Source: Sphingopyxis sp. LC81 (GTDB lineage: Bacteria; Pseudomonadota; Alphaproteobacteria; Sphingomonadales; Sphingomonadaceae). From it: 64,000 nucleotides of DNA. A model generated the notes under the pieces. That model was not told the origin of the DNA. It ran no database searches and saw only the letters and a list, made by a program, of their open reading frames with translations. Numbering within the stretch: the first letter of the stretch is position 1; each line of letters opens with the position of its first letter. Location: assembly GCF_000756375.1 (NCBI RefSeq), contig NZ_JNFD01000001.1, positions 1-64,000 on the forward strand. Reading direction: 5' to 3'. The translations under genes and the position numbers were made by a program. Shown piece by piece: positions 8,187 through 16,896 of this stretch.

Positions 8187-8770
8187 GCCGCCTTGCTCCG
8201 GCTGCCGGGCTTCACTGCTTCGGTTCCTGCCAGCGTCTCGGGCAATTCATCCGCCGCATAGGTCGGGAAATTGATCGCGACGAGCGGATAGAAAGGCACG
8301 CCGAGTTCGACATTGCCCGCCGAGCGGTCGACAAGCGCGGCCTCGGCGATGACTTCGCCGCCCGCGGCGCGCACCGCCTCCATCGCCTCGCGCGACGACA
8401 GGCCCGTGGTCACGACATCCTCGACCATCAGTACCTTGGCGCCGGGGTCGATCGTAAAGCCGCGGCGCAATTCGAAGGTGCCCGTCGGCCGCTCGACGAA
8501 AATTGCGGGCTTGCCCAGCGCGCGGCCCATTTCATGCCCGATGATCACCCCGCCCATCGCGGGCGAGACGACGATGTCGATCGCCTGTTTCAGGTCGCGC
8601 GGCAGCTTCGCCGCAAGCGCGACGGCGAGCCGTCCGGCGCGCTCGGTGTCCATCAATACGCGCGCACACTGCAGATAATATTCGCTGTGGCGGCCCGAGG
8701 AAAGCAGGAAGTGGCCCTGGAGCAGGGCGTCGGCGGCGCGGAATTCGGCCAGGATTTCATCATCGGTCAT
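8183..8770 (-). CDS. pyrE: Orotate phosphoribosyltransferase
   Basis: 195 aa from the ATG at 8770 ([19 protein letters not shown]). A longer frame to 8881 exists but adds an atypical N-terminus. The enzyme joins orotate to PRPP in pyrimidine synthesis. The PRPP loop [14 protein letters not shown] is clear, as are [19 protein letters not shown] and [20 protein letters not shown]. The Shine-Dalgarno is weak (AGGAC well upstream), so the exact start is not certain. It is the first gene of the leftward pyrE-pdxJ-acpS-lepB unit, divergent from the oxidase operon. Confidence 0.95.
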   Translation of the reverse strand: MTDDEILAEFRAADALLQGHFLLSSGRHSEYYLQCARVLMDTERAGRLAVALAAKLPRDLKQAIDIVVSPAMGGVIIGHEMGRALGKPAIFVERPTGTFELRRGFTIDPGAKVLMVEDVVTTGLSSREAMEAVRAAGGEVIAEAALVDRSAGNVELGVPFYPLVAINFPTYAADELPETLAGTEAVKPGSRSKAA

Positions 8771-9003
8771 GGAGGAGTTGTTCTTTTGTCCTGTGCGTCG
8801 CTCATCATGGGCGACCGGGTTTTGGCGGCGAAGATTATCCAGCCGCAAAATAGTGTTAGAGATGCTTGAGGCAAGCGGCAAGCGGGTCTATAGCGCCCGC
8901 GAGATTCAGCCCCTTGGCAGGCTGCCGCGACGCGTGTCCGGCGGCTGTCGAAGAGGGGATGGGGCATCAATAAGAACAACAGGCAACGGGCGGCACTATC
9001 CTT

Positions 9004-10107
9004 ATGAAGAGCTTGAAAACCCTTGTAATTGCGGCGGCATTGTCGCTGGGCGCGGTGGGCGCCGGCCATGCGCAGGCACCCGCAACGGCTCCGGCCGAAG
9101 CACCCGCCGCAACGGCTCCGGCGAATCCGGCTCCGGTCGCCACCGATGCGGCTGCTCCGGCGGCGGCACCGGTCGCGACGACCGCTGCGGCGCCGGCTGG
9201 CGATGCAACCTACGTCCCGATGAAGCCGACCCCCGGGGTTGGCCAGCCGGTCGACGCGGGCATCGATTTCCAGCCGCAGGTCAGCCCGATCGGCGAACAG
9301 GCTTACTGGTTCAACCATGTCATCCTGCTGCCCGTCATCACGGTGATCACGCTGATCGTCCTCGGCCTCCTGCTCTGGGTGATGTTCCGCTTCCGCGCCA
9401 AGGCGAACCCGGTGGCGTCGAAGACGACGCACAACACCTTCATCGAAATCATCTGGACCGCGATCCCGGTCCTTATCCTCGCGGTGATCGCGGTGCCGTC
9501 GATCCGCCTGCTCGCGGCGCAATATGAACCGCCGAAGAAGGAAGCGCTGACGATCAAGGTCACGGGTTACCAATGGTATTGGGGCTATGCCTATCCCGAC
9601 CAGGGTATTGGCGAATATGTCTCGAAGATCCTGCCCGAGGACAAGGCCAAGGCCGCTGGCGAGCCCTATCACCTCGCCGTCGACAACCGCATGGTCGTCC
9701 CCGTCGGTCGCCAGGTGAAGTTGATCATCACCGGCGCCGACGTGATCCACAGCTTCGCCGTCCCCGCCTTCTGGACCAAGATGGACGCGGTCCCCGGCCG
9801 TGCCAACGAAACGACGTTCACCGCGAACAAGGTCGGCGTCTATTACGGCCAGTGCTCGGAACTGTGCGGTGTCGATCATGGCTATATGCCGATCGCCGTC
9901 GAAGTGCTTCCGGTCGACAAGTGGGAAGCGTGGGTCCGCTCGAAGGGCGGCAACCCGGCCGGTCCGGTCGCCGCGGCTCCCGCCGCTGCCGCACCGGCTC
10001 CCGCTGCCGCCGCTCCGGCAGCGGCGCCCGCCGCGACGCCGGCCGCCGCCACGACCGAAGCTGCACCGGCAGCGGCGCCCGCCGCCGCGCCGGCCGCCAA
10101 GAATTAA
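9004..10107 (+). CDS. ctaC: Cytochrome c oxidase subunit II with long Ala/Pro arms
   Basis: 367 aa, longer than typical subunit II. A signal peptide (about 1-22) is followed by an Ala/Pro/Thr-rich arm (23-68). Two membrane helices come next (about 100-123 and 148-170), then the periplasmic CuA cupredoxin domain with VTGYQWYWGYAYPD, VDNRMVVPVG, DVIHSFAVPAFWTKMDAVPG and the copper ligands in YYGQCSELCGVDHGYMPI. A second Ala/Pro arm of about 50 residues ends the protein. It accepts electrons from cytochrome c. It is the first gene of the oxidase operon, 15 nt before ctaD. The two arms have similar composition and are probably disordered. Confidence 0.96.
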   Translation: MKSLKTLVIAAALSLGAVGAGHAQAPATAPAEAPAATAPANPAPVATDAAAPAAAPVATTAAAPAGDATYVPMKPTPGVGQPVDAGIDFQPQVSPIGEQAYWFNHVILLPVITVITLIVLGLLLWVMFRFRAKANPVASKTTHNTFIEIIWTAIPVLILAVIAVPSIRLLAAQYEPPKKEALTIKVTGYQWYWGYAYPDQGIGEYVSKILPEDKAKAAGEPYHLAVDNRMVVPVGRQVKLIITGADVIHSFAVPAFWTKMDAVPGRANETTFTANKVGVYYGQCSELCGVDHGYMPIAVEVLPVDKWEAWVRSKGGNPAGPVAAAPAAAAPAPAAAAPAAAPAATPAAATTEAAPAAAPAAAPAAKN

Positions 10108-10122
10108 TAAGGGGTCCGACAG

Positions 10123-11793
10123 ATGACCGATATCGCAGCGACTGCACCCGCGCACGGCCACACCCATGCGCACGACGACCATGATCACGATACGCCCGGC
10201 TTCTTTGTCCGCTGGTTCATGTCGACGAACCACAAGGACATCGGCACGCTCTACCTGATCTTCGCGATCCTCGCGGGCATCATCGGCGGCGCGCTGTCGG
10301 GCATGATGCGCCTCGAACTCGCCGAACCCGGCGTCCAGTATCTTTCAGGCTGGGCCCATATGCTGGGCGGCGCGGGCGACGAGGTTGCGGGCAAGCATTT
10401 CTGGAACGTGATGATCACCGCGCACGGCCTGATCATGGTGTTCTTCATGGTCATGCCCGCGATGATCGGCGGCTTCGGCAACTGGTTCGTGCCGCTGATG
10501 ATCGGCGCGCCCGACATGGCGTTCCCGCGCATGAACAACGTGTCCTTCTGGCTGACCGCGGTTGCGTTCGTCATGCTTTTCGGTTCGATGTTCGTTCCGG
10601 GTGGCAGCGGCAATGGCGCCGGCACCGGCTGGACGGTCTATGCGCCGCTGTCGACCAGCGGTTCGGCCGGTCCCGCGGTCGACATGGCGATCTTCTCGCT
10701 CCATCTTGCGGGCGCGGCGTCGATCCTTGGTGCGATCAACTTCATCACCACCATCTTCAACATGCGCGCGCCGGGCATGACGCTGCACAAGATGCCGCTG
10801 TTCGTGTGGTCGGTGCTCGTCACCGCCTTCCTGCTGCTGCTCGCGCTGCCGGTTCTCGCCGCGGCGATCACCATGCTGCTGACCGACCGCAACTTCGGCA
10901 CCACCTTCTATGATGCGGCCGGCGGCGGCGACCCCGTCCTCTACCAGCATCTCTTCTGGTTCTTCGGCCACCCCGAAGTGTACATCATGATCCTGCCGGG
11001 CTTCGGCATCGTCAGCCAGATCATCTCGACCTTCAGCAAGAAGCCGGTGTTCGGTTATCTCGGCATGGCATACGCCATGGTCGCGATCGGCGTCGTCGGC
11101 TTCATCGTGTGGGCGCACCACATGTTCACGGTCGGCATGAGCGTGAACCTTAAGATGTACTTCACCGCCGCGACGATGGTCATCGCGGTCCCGACGGGCA
11201 TCAAGATCTTCAGCTGGATCGCCACCATGTGGGGCGGCTCGATGACGTTCAAGACGCCGATGATGTGGTCGCTCGGCTTCATCTTCATGTTCACCGTCGG
11301 CGGCGTGACCGGCGTTGTGCTCGCCAATGGCGGCGTCGACACCAACCTGCACGACACCTATTATGTCGTTGCGCACTTCCACTATGTGCTGTCGCTGGGC
11401 GCGGTCTTCTCGCTCTTCGCCGGCTTCTATTACTGGTTCCCGAAGATGTCGGGCCGGATGTACAGCGAGCTGCTCGGCCAGCTGCATTTCTGGGTCTTCT
11501 TCATCGGCGTGAACGTCATGTTCTTCCCCCAGCACTTCCTGGGTCAGCAGGGCATGCCGCGCCGTTACCCCGACTATGCGGAAGCCTATGCCTATTGGCA
11601 CTATGTCTCGTCGTTCGGCTATGTGATCATGGGCGTCGGCATGCTCTTCTTCTTCCTGAACATCGGCTACTCGCTGTTCGCGGGCAAGAAGGCCGCCGAC
11701 AATCCGTGGGGCGAAGGCGCGACGACGCTCGAATGGACGCTGTCGAGCCCGCCGCCGTTCCACCAGTTCAACGAACTGCCGCGTATCGCCTGA
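10123..11793 (+). CDS. ctaD: Cytochrome c oxidase subunit I
   Basis: 556 aa, full length. This is the catalytic heme a/heme a3-CuB subunit that reduces oxygen and pumps protons. It has a His-rich N-terminus, then [16 protein letters not shown], the low-spin heme site near [22 protein letters not shown], the CuB-Tyr segment [18 protein letters not shown], the HHMFTVGM segment and the heme a3 His region [25 protein letters not shown] marks the A-type D-/K-pathway enzyme class. It is followed by a stable intercistronic hairpin and then ctaB. Confidence 0.98.
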   Translation: MTDIAATAPAHGHTHAHDDHDHDTPGFFVRWFMSTNHKDIGTLYLIFAILAGIIGGALSGMMRLELAEPGVQYLSGWAHMLGGAGDEVAGKHFWNVMITAHGLIMVFFMVMPAMIGGFGNWFVPLMIGAPDMAFPRMNNVSFWLTAVAFVMLFGSMFVPGGSGNGAGTGWTVYAPLSTSGSAGPAVDMAIFSLHLAGAASILGAINFITTIFNMRAPGMTLHKMPLFVWSVLVTAFLLLLALPVLAAAITMLLTDRNFGTTFYDAAGGGDPVLYQHLFWFFGHPEVYIMILPGFGIVSQIISTFSKKPVFGYLGMAYAMVAIGVVGFIVWAHHMFTVGMSVNLKMYFTAATMVIAVPTGIKIFSWIATMWGGSMTFKTPMMWSLGFIFMFTVGGVTGVVLANGGVDTNLHDTYYVVAHFHYVLSLGAVFSLFAGFYYWFPKMSGRMYSELLGQLHFWVFFIGVNVMFFPQHFLGQQGMPRRYPDYAEAYAYWHYVSSFGYVIMGVGMLFFFLNIGYSLFAGKKAADNPWGEGATTLEWTLSSPPPFHQFNELPRIA

Positions 11794-11801
11794 TTTGTGT
11801 T

Positions 11802-11828
11802 GCCCCCTGTCGTTTGACGGCAGGGGGC
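11802..11828 (+). other. Intercistronic hairpin between ctaD and ctaB
   Basis: An 11-bp stem, GCCCCCTGTCG (11802-11812) and CGGCAGGGGGC (11818-11828), allows one G-T pair and closes a 5-nt loop. It has no T-run, so it is not a standard terminator. Its place between two co-directional genes of one operon suggests an RNA stability or processing element that sets different expression of subunit I and the farnesyltransferase. That role is inferred. Confidence 0.6.
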
Positions 11829-11853
11829 CCGCAAACAACAGGCCGGAGTAAAT

Positions 11854-12765
11854 ATGGCGCAGAGCCTGACCCACGGCGAAACGGCACTTCCCGCCGATTG
11901 GCGCGACCTGTTCGCGCTGACGAAGCCGCGCGTCATGTCGCTGGTGGTGTTCACCGCCTTGTGCGGCCTGCTCGCGGCGCCGGGCCATGTGCCGCCGGTG
12001 CTCGCCTTCTCGTCGATCCTCGCGATCGCGCTGGGGGCAGGGGCTTCGGGCGCGCTCAACCAATGGTATGAGGCCGGACTCGACGCGAAGATGAAGCGGA
12101 CCGCCGGCCGGCCGCTTCCCGCCGGGCGCCTCGACCCGCAGACCGCGTTGCAGTTCGGCGTTGGGCTCGCGGCCTTTTCGCTGTTCCTGATGCTGTTCGC
12201 GTCGAACTGGCAGGCGACGCTGCTGCTCGCTGCGTCGATCCTTTTTTACGTTTTCGTCTATACGATGTGGCTGAAGCCGCGGACGCCGCAGAATATCGTC
12301 ATCGGCGGCGCTGCCGGCGCCTTTCCGCCGCTGATCGGCTGGGTCGCCGCGACGGGATCGATCGCGCCGCTGCCGGTGCTGCTTTTCCTGCTGATTTTCC
12401 TGTGGACGCCGCCGCATTTCTGGGCGCTCGCGCTGTTCATGCGCTCGGACTATGCCGCCGCGGGCATTCCGATGATGCCCGTCGTCGCGGGCGAGAAATC
12501 GACGCGGCGCCAGATCCTCGTTTATGCGCTGATCATGGCCGTCGCCGCGATCGCGCCATGGCCGCTCGGCTACACCGGCGCGCTCTATGGCTGGACCGCG
12601 GTTGTGCTTTCGGCAGTGTTCGTCCTGCTGTCGGTCCAGGTCGGCACGCGCACGACGGGCGAGGGCGACCTGATGCAGCCCGAAAAGCGCCTGTTCGCTT
12701 ATTCGATCGCCTATCTTTTCATTCTGTTCGGCGCTGTCGTCGCCGACCATTGGTGGCCGTTATGA
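11854..12765 (+). CDS. ctaB: Protoheme IX farnesyltransferase (heme O synthase)
   Basis: 303 aa UbiA-superfamily membrane protein that converts heme b to heme o, the precursor of heme a for this oxidase. The prenyl-diphosphate motif is [22 protein letters not shown] near residue 60, followed by RPLPAGRL. The second Asp-rich region is near [15 protein letters not shown] and [17 protein letters not shown]. Seven or more hydrophobic helices are visible. Its stop overlaps the start of the next small gene (ATGA). Confidence 0.97.
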   Translation: MAQSLTHGETALPADWRDLFALTKPRVMSLVVFTALCGLLAAPGHVPPVLAFSSILAIALGAGASGALNQWYEAGLDAKMKRTAGRPLPAGRLDPQTALQFGVGLAAFSLFLMLFASNWQATLLLAASILFYVFVYTMWLKPRTPQNIVIGGAAGAFPPLIGWVAATGSIAPLPVLLFLLIFLWTPPHFWALALFMRSDYAAAGIPMMPVVAGEKSTRRQILVYALIMAVAAIAPWPLGYTGALYGWTAVVLSAVFVLLSVQVGTRTTGEGDLMQPEKRLFAYSIAYLFILFGAVVADHWWPL

Positions 12766-12911
12766 CCGAAGAAACTCCGAACGAACCGTTTGACGAGGTC
12801 GAATATCGCCGCCGTCAGCGCAGCCGCGCGAACCTGATGGCATGGATGCTCGGCGCACTGGCGATCCTGTTCTTCTTCATCACCATCGCAAAGATGCAGA
12901 TTTTCTCATGA
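12762..12911 (+). CDS. Small single-span membrane protein of the cytochrome oxidase operon
   Basis: 49 aa. An acidic, Arg-rich N-terminal half ([13 protein letters not shown]) leads into one transmembrane helix (about 27-45, [20 protein letters not shown]). It overlaps ctaB at its start and ctaG at its end, both by ATGA, so it is translationally coupled on both sides. Small proteins at this position between ctaB and ctaG are common in alphaproteobacterial oxidase operons and are usually left unnamed. A role in oxidase assembly or as an accessory subunit is inferred from position only. Confidence 0.85.
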   Translation: MTEETPNEPFDEVEYRRRQRSRANLMAWMLGALAILFFFITIAKMQIFS

Positions 12912-13483
12912 CGTCTTTTCCGGTCCTTGGGCGCATGTCCCCGAACGCGAAGACCGCAAGCCTCGCCGCATTGATGGCGCTCGCGATGACCGGACTCGGG
13001 TTCGCGGCGGTGCCACTCTACGACCTGTTCTGCCGCGTCACGGGCTTCGGCGGCACGACGCAGCGCTATGATCCGGTTGCCGCGGCGGCCGAGCCCGAAA
13101 TATTGAGCCAGACGGTTTCGGTCCGCTTCGACGCCAATGTCTCGCCGAACCTGCCGTGGAAATTCTATCCCGAGCATCCGACCGACACGGTGAGCATCGG
13201 CGCGCGCGACATGGCGATCTTTATCGCCGAGAATAATTCGGCGCATCCCGTCGTCGGGACCGCCAGCTTCAACGTCACGCCCGACCAGGCGGGCAAATAT
13301 TTTACCAAGATCCAGTGCTTCTGCTTCACCGAACAACGGCTGGAGCCGGGGCAGCAAATGCGCATGCCGGTGCTGTTCTTCGTCGATCCGAAGATCATGG
13401 ACGACCCCGACGCGCGCGACGTGCAGGAAATCACCCTCAGCTACACCTTCCACCCTGTAGACGAGGGTAAAAAGGCGAGCTAA
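12908..13483 (+). CDS. ctaG: Cytochrome c oxidase assembly protein CtaG (Cox11)
   Basis: 191 aa. The ATG overlaps the stop of the preceding small gene. One N-terminal membrane anchor (about 16-38) ends in VPLYDLFCRVTGFGG, a conserved Cox11 segment. The periplasmic domain follows, with the copper-binding CFCF motif in FTKIQCFCFTEQRLEPGQ. Cox11 delivers copper to the CuB site of subunit I, consistent with its place between ctaB and ctaE. A longer upstream frame to 12842 is an artefact of the overlap. Confidence 0.97.
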   Translation: MTSFPVLGRMSPNAKTASLAALMALAMTGLGFAAVPLYDLFCRVTGFGGTTQRYDPVAAAAEPEILSQTVSVRFDANVSPNLPWKFYPEHPTDTVSIGARDMAIFIAENNSAHPVVGTASFNVTPDQAGKYFTKIQCFCFTEQRLEPGQQMRMPVLFFVDPKIMDDPDARDVQEITLSYTFHPVDEGKKAS

Positions 13484-13515
13484 GGCCGCGAACAAGAGTC
13501 TAACAAGACCGGCAG

Positions 13516-14439
13516 ATGATGGGGAATCATCATGCTGGGGCTGCTAAAAACGGGAAACACGCCATGTCCGGTGCGAAACATCATGACTACCACCTCGTAA
13601 ATCCCAGCGTCTGGCCGCTCATCGGCTCGGTCGCTGCGCTCGTGATGTTCTTCGGGCTCGTCATGGCGATGCACGCCGACTATTTCGGCGGCGTCGGCAA
13701 GTGGGTCCTCGGTCTCGGCTTCATGGGCGTGATCGCGACCTTCTTCAGCTGGTGGTCGGACGTCATCAACGAAGCGCATGCCGGCGACCACACTCCGGTC
13801 GTCCAACTGCACCTGCGCTACGGCATGATCCTGTTCATCGCGTCCGAAGTCATGTTCTTTGTCGGCTGGTTCTGGGCGTGGTTCGACTTCTCGCTCTTCC
13901 CGGTGCCGATCGAATATGCCGAAGGCGCGGTCACTTCGCTGTTCGGCCAGGACGGCGCCGACGCGATCACCATGTGGCCGCCGAAGGGCATCGAAGTCAT
14001 CGATCCCTTCTCGCTGCCGCTGCTCAACACGCTGATCCTGCTCTGCTCGGGCACCACGATCACCTGGGCGCACCATGCTCTGATCCACGGCGACCGCGAA
14101 GGCCTGAAAAAGGGCCTGTGGCTGACGATCATCCTTGGCGCGGTCTTCTCGTCGATCCAGGCTTACGAATATATGCACGCGCCATGGGGCTTCGGTCAGA
14201 GCAACTACAGCTCGGCCTTCTACATGGCGACCGGCTTCCACGGCTTCCACGTGCTCGTCGGCACGATCTTCCTGATCGTCTGCCTGGTGCGCACCTACAA
14301 GGGCCACTTCACCCCGCAGCAGCATTTCGGTTTCGAAGCCGCTGCCTGGTACTGGCACTTCGTCGACGTCGTGTGGCTGTTCCTCTTCATCATCGTCTAT
14401 GTCTGGGGCGGCTGGGGTGCGCCGGTCGCCGCGCACTAA
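13516..14439 (+). CDS. ctaE: Cytochrome c oxidase subunit III
   Basis: Up to 307 aa. The family core begins at HDYHLVNPSVWPLIGS. It has seven predicted helices with typical WWSDVINEAHAGDHTPVV, SEVMFFVGWFWAWF, GFHGFHVLVGTIFL and the terminal FEAAAWYWHFVDVVWLFLF. Subunit III stabilises the catalytic subunit. Two starts are possible: the first ATG at 13516, giving a 16-residue extension, or the ATG at 13564 (MSGAKHHDYHLV), which matches family length better. Neither has a strong ribosome site. A strong terminator-like hairpin follows about 25 nt after the stop. Confidence 0.96.
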   Translation: MMGNHHAGAAKNGKHAMSGAKHHDYHLVNPSVWPLIGSVAALVMFFGLVMAMHADYFGGVGKWVLGLGFMGVIATFFSWWSDVINEAHAGDHTPVVQLHLRYGMILFIASEVMFFVGWFWAWFDFSLFPVPIEYAEGAVTSLFGQDGADAITMWPPKGIEVIDPFSLPLLNTLILLCSGTTITWAHHALIHGDREGLKKGLWLTIILGAVFSSIQAYEYMHAPWGFGQSNYSSAFYMATGFHGFHVLVGTIFLIVCLVRTYKGHFTPQQHFGFEAAAWYWHFVDVVWLFLFIIVYVWGGWGAPVAAH

Positions 14440-14440
14440 G

Positions 14441-14833
14441 TTGCCGGCTGGCGACAAATTTCAAAAAGGGCAGCCGCCGGTATGGCGCGCTGCCCTTTTT
14501 GGTCTCTGCCCCGAATGCGGCGCCAACACGCTGTTCGACGGGCCGGTGAAGTTCCGGGCGAAATGCGAAAGCTGCGGCCTCGATTATGGCCGCTACAATG
14601 TCGGCGATGGTCCCGCGGCGTTCCTGACTTTGATCATCGGCGCGCTGCTGATCGCGATCGCGCTGACGCTCGATGCCATGGTGCGGCCGCCTTTGTGGGT
14701 GCATATCATCCTGTGGGTGCCGCTGACTGCCGCCGCGGTCGTCTATGGCCTGCGCGTCGGCAAGGGCGCGCTGCTGGCGAGCGAGCATCAGCGTCAGGCA
14801 GCCGAAGGTCGTAAGGTGGACAAGAATGACTGA
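14441..14833 (+). CDS. DUF983 family membrane protein with paired Cys motif
   Basis: About 130 aa from the TTG at 14441; an in-frame ATG at 14399 would overlap ctaE by 41 nt. A zinc-ribbon-like pair CPECGANTLFDG and CESCGLDYGRYN is followed by two hydrophobic helices (about 60-82 and 88-108). DUF983 genes commonly sit between subunit III and SURF1 in alphaproteobacterial oxidase operons, so a role in oxidase assembly is suspected but not shown. Its 5' coding region contains a perfect terminator-like hairpin (14463-14500) that encodes part of the conserved PVWRAALFGL segment. It overlaps the SURF1 gene by 8 nt. Confidence 0.85.
   Translation: MPAGDKFQKGQPPVWRAALFGLCPECGANTLFDGPVKFRAKCESCGLDYGRYNVGDGPAAFLTLIIGALLIAIALTLDAMVRPPLWVHIILWVPLTAAAVVYGLRVGKGALLASEHQRQAAEGRKVDKND
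14463..14500 (+). terminator. Terminator-like hairpin inside the DUF983 5' coding region
   Basis: AAAAAGGGCAGC (14463-14474) pairs perfectly with GCTGCCCTTTTT (14489-14500). The stem extends inward by CGCC/GGCG after a one-base bulge and has a 5-nt loop. The T-run and A-run would let it act in either direction. It starts 23 nt after the ctaE stop and lies inside the DUF983 frame. It could reduce read-through from the oxidase genes into DUF983, SURF1 and thrC. Confidence 0.75.
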
Positions 14834-15470
14834 ACCAGCCCAACAGCCGACGCGGCGCTGGCCGCTGATCCCGACGATCCTTGTGTTCGCCGCGGTCGCA
14901 GTGATGATCGCGCTCGGCGTGTGGCAGTTGCAGCGCAAGAGCGAGAAGGAAGCGCTGATCGCGCTTTACCAGCGCAATGTGGCGATGTCGTCGACGGTCG
15001 CCTATCCCGAATTGCCGCCCGTTCCCGATGCCATGCTCTATCGCAAGAGCAGCGTCGTCTGCCTCGAACCCGTGCGCTGGGATCCGCGCAGCGGCACCGA
15101 CCGCAGGGGCACGTCGGGCATCCGCATGATCGCCGATTGCCGCACCGGCGCCGAAGGGCCGGGCGTGCTCGTCGATGTCGGCATCGGTGACAGTTTTACG
15201 ACGCCGAAGTGGACCGGCGGAACGGTGCAGGGGACGATCGTTCCCGGACCCGAACAGCCGACGGTGATGGAGCGCGCGATGGGCAAGGCGACTCCCGCGC
15301 GCGCGATGCTGATCGCCGATCAACCGGTCGCGGGATTGCGGGCCAGCGCGGTGCCATCGGCCGACGATACGCCGAACAACCACCTTGCCTACGCGTTCCA
15401 ATGGTTCTTCTTCGCGATCGTTGCGCTGATTATCTACATCCTCGCGGTCCGCCGCCGCTTGCAGCCGTGA
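14826..15470 (+). CDS. SURF1 family cytochrome c oxidase assembly protein
   Basis: 214 aa from the ATG at 14826, which overlaps DUF983 by 8 nt. It has two transmembrane helices, one N-terminal (about 14-32, LIPTILVFAAVAVMIALGVW followed by QLQRKSEKEALI, a SURF1 hallmark) and one C-terminal (about 190-208). A periplasmic domain lies between them, and the family motif NNHLAYAFQWFFFAIVALIIY is at the end. SURF1 helps insert heme a into subunit I. The central domain is somewhat divergent, with two Cys (about residues 79 and 107) that could form a disulfide. Confidence 0.93.
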   Translation: MTEPAQQPTRRWPLIPTILVFAAVAVMIALGVWQLQRKSEKEALIALYQRNVAMSSTVAYPELPPVPDAMLYRKSSVVCLEPVRWDPRSGTDRRGTSGIRMIADCRTGAEGPGVLVDVGIGDSFTTPKWTGGTVQGTIVPGPEQPTVMERAMGKATPARAMLIADQPVAGLRASAVPSADDTPNNHLAYAFQWFFFAIVALIIYILAVRRRLQP

Positions 15471-15498
15471 CAGAGCGCCGCTAGGCGCTGTGTCCGTC

Positions 15499-16896
15499 AT
15501 GGAATATATCAGCACCCGCGGCTCTGCGCCGACCCTCGACTTTCGTGCCGCAACGCTTGCCGGCCTTGCCAGCGACGGCGGCCTCTATGTGCCGGCGAAA
15601 TGGCCGCAGATGACGATCGACGAAATTCGTGCGCTCGCGGGGCTCGACTATGCCGAAACCGCCGTACGGATCATGCGCCCCTTCGTCGCGGGCGTGCTGA
15701 CCGAGGACGAGCTGCGCGCGCTGTGCCGCGCCGCGTACGGCCGCTTCAGCCATGATGCGGTGACGCCGCTGGTCCAGCTCGATCACCGCCACTGGCTGCT
15801 CGAACTGTTCCACGGCCCGACGCTCGCGTTCAAGGACGTCGCGCTGCAACTGCTGGGCGAGCTGTTCGAGAAATTCCTCGCCGGCGGCGACACCGACATC
15901 ACGATCGTCGGCGCGACCTCGGGCGATACCGGGTCGGCGGCGATCGAGGCGGTCGCGGGGCGCGAGCATATCCAGATCTTCATGCTGCATCCCGAAGGCC
16001 GCGTCAGCGACGTCCAGCGGCGCCAGATGACGACGGTGCTCGCGCCGAACGTGCACAATATCGCGATCGACGGCAGCTTCGACGACGCGCAGGCGATGGT
16101 GAAGCGGCTGTTCGGCGACGAGGAAGCGCGCAGCCGGGTCACGCTGTCGGCGGTGAACAGCATCAACTGGGCGCGGCTGATGGCGCAGGTCGTCTATTAT
16201 TTCTACGCCGCGGTCCGCCTCGGCGGCCCCGACCGCCCGATCGCGTTCAGCGTCCCGACGGGCAATTTCGGCGACGTGTTCGCGGGCTATGTCGCGGCGC
16301 AGATGGGGCTGCCGATCGCAAAGCTCGTCGTCGCGACGAACGTCAACGACATCCTCCACCGCGCGCTGACCCGCGGCGACTATAGCGCGGGCACGGTCAC
16401 CGCGACCGCGACCCCCAGCATGGACATTCAAGTCAGCAGCAATTTCGAACGATTGCTGTTCGACCTCGCGGGCCGCGACGGCGCCGCGATTACCGGCATG
16501 ATGGGCGAGTTCGACAAGAACCGCGCGATGACAATCCCCGCCGACATGCTCGCGGGCGCACATGGGCTTTTCTCCAGCGCAAGCATCGACGGCGATGCGA
16601 TGGCGCTCGCGCTGCGCTGGGCGCAGGAACATGGCGGGCAGATCATCGACCCGCACAGCGCGGTCGGCTTGGCTGCGGCGCGCGCGCTTGAGATCGATGC
16701 CGATATTCCCGTCGTCACGCTCGCGACCGCGCATCCGGCGAAGTTTCGCGAAGCGGTCGAGCGCGCGACCGGCGTGCGCCCGCCGCTGCCCGCGCGGCTC
16801 GGCAATCTGTTCGACCGCGAAGAGCGCTATACGCGCCTGCCCGGCGACTATGACGCGGTGAAGGCCTTTGTCCTCGCGGAAGCGGCGCGTGGCTGA
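15499..16896 (+). CDS. thrC: Threonine synthase
   Basis: 465 aa from the ATG at 15499 (MEYISTRGSAPTLDFRAATL); a GTG three codons earlier is possible. This PLP enzyme converts O-phosphohomoserine to threonine. The PLP lysine lies in HGPTLAFKDVALQLLGELFE, and VGATSGDTGSAAIEAV binds the phosphate. The length and the N-terminal motif match the long, gram-negative thrC class. It follows the SURF1 gene by 28 nt and overlaps the methyltransferase by 8 nt, so it may be the distal part of the oxidase transcript. Confidence 0.96.
   Translation: MEYISTRGSAPTLDFRAATLAGLASDGGLYVPAKWPQMTIDEIRALAGLDYAETAVRIMRPFVAGVLTEDELRALCRAAYGRFSHDAVTPLVQLDHRHWLLELFHGPTLAFKDVALQLLGELFEKFLAGGDTDITIVGATSGDTGSAAIEAVAGREHIQIFMLHPEGRVSDVQRRQMTTVLAPNVHNIAIDGSFDDAQAMVKRLFGDEEARSRVTLSAVNSINWARLMAQVVYYFYAAVRLGGPDRPIAFSVPTGNFGDVFAGYVAAQMGLPIAKLVVATNVNDILHRALTRGDYSAGTVTATATPSMDIQVSSNFERLLFDLAGRDGAAITGMMGEFDKNRAMTIPADMLAGAHGLFSSASIDGDAMALALRWAQEHGGQIIDPHSAVGLAAARALEIDADIPVVTLATAHPAKFREAVERATGVRPPLPARLGNLFDREERYTRLPGDYDAVKAFVLAEAARG

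Noticed and set aside
10345..12750. 801-aa minus-strand open frame
   Set aside because: It lies antisense to ctaD and ctaB, both unmistakable. Its Arg/His/Glu-rich sequence is typical of a shadow frame in GC-rich DNA.
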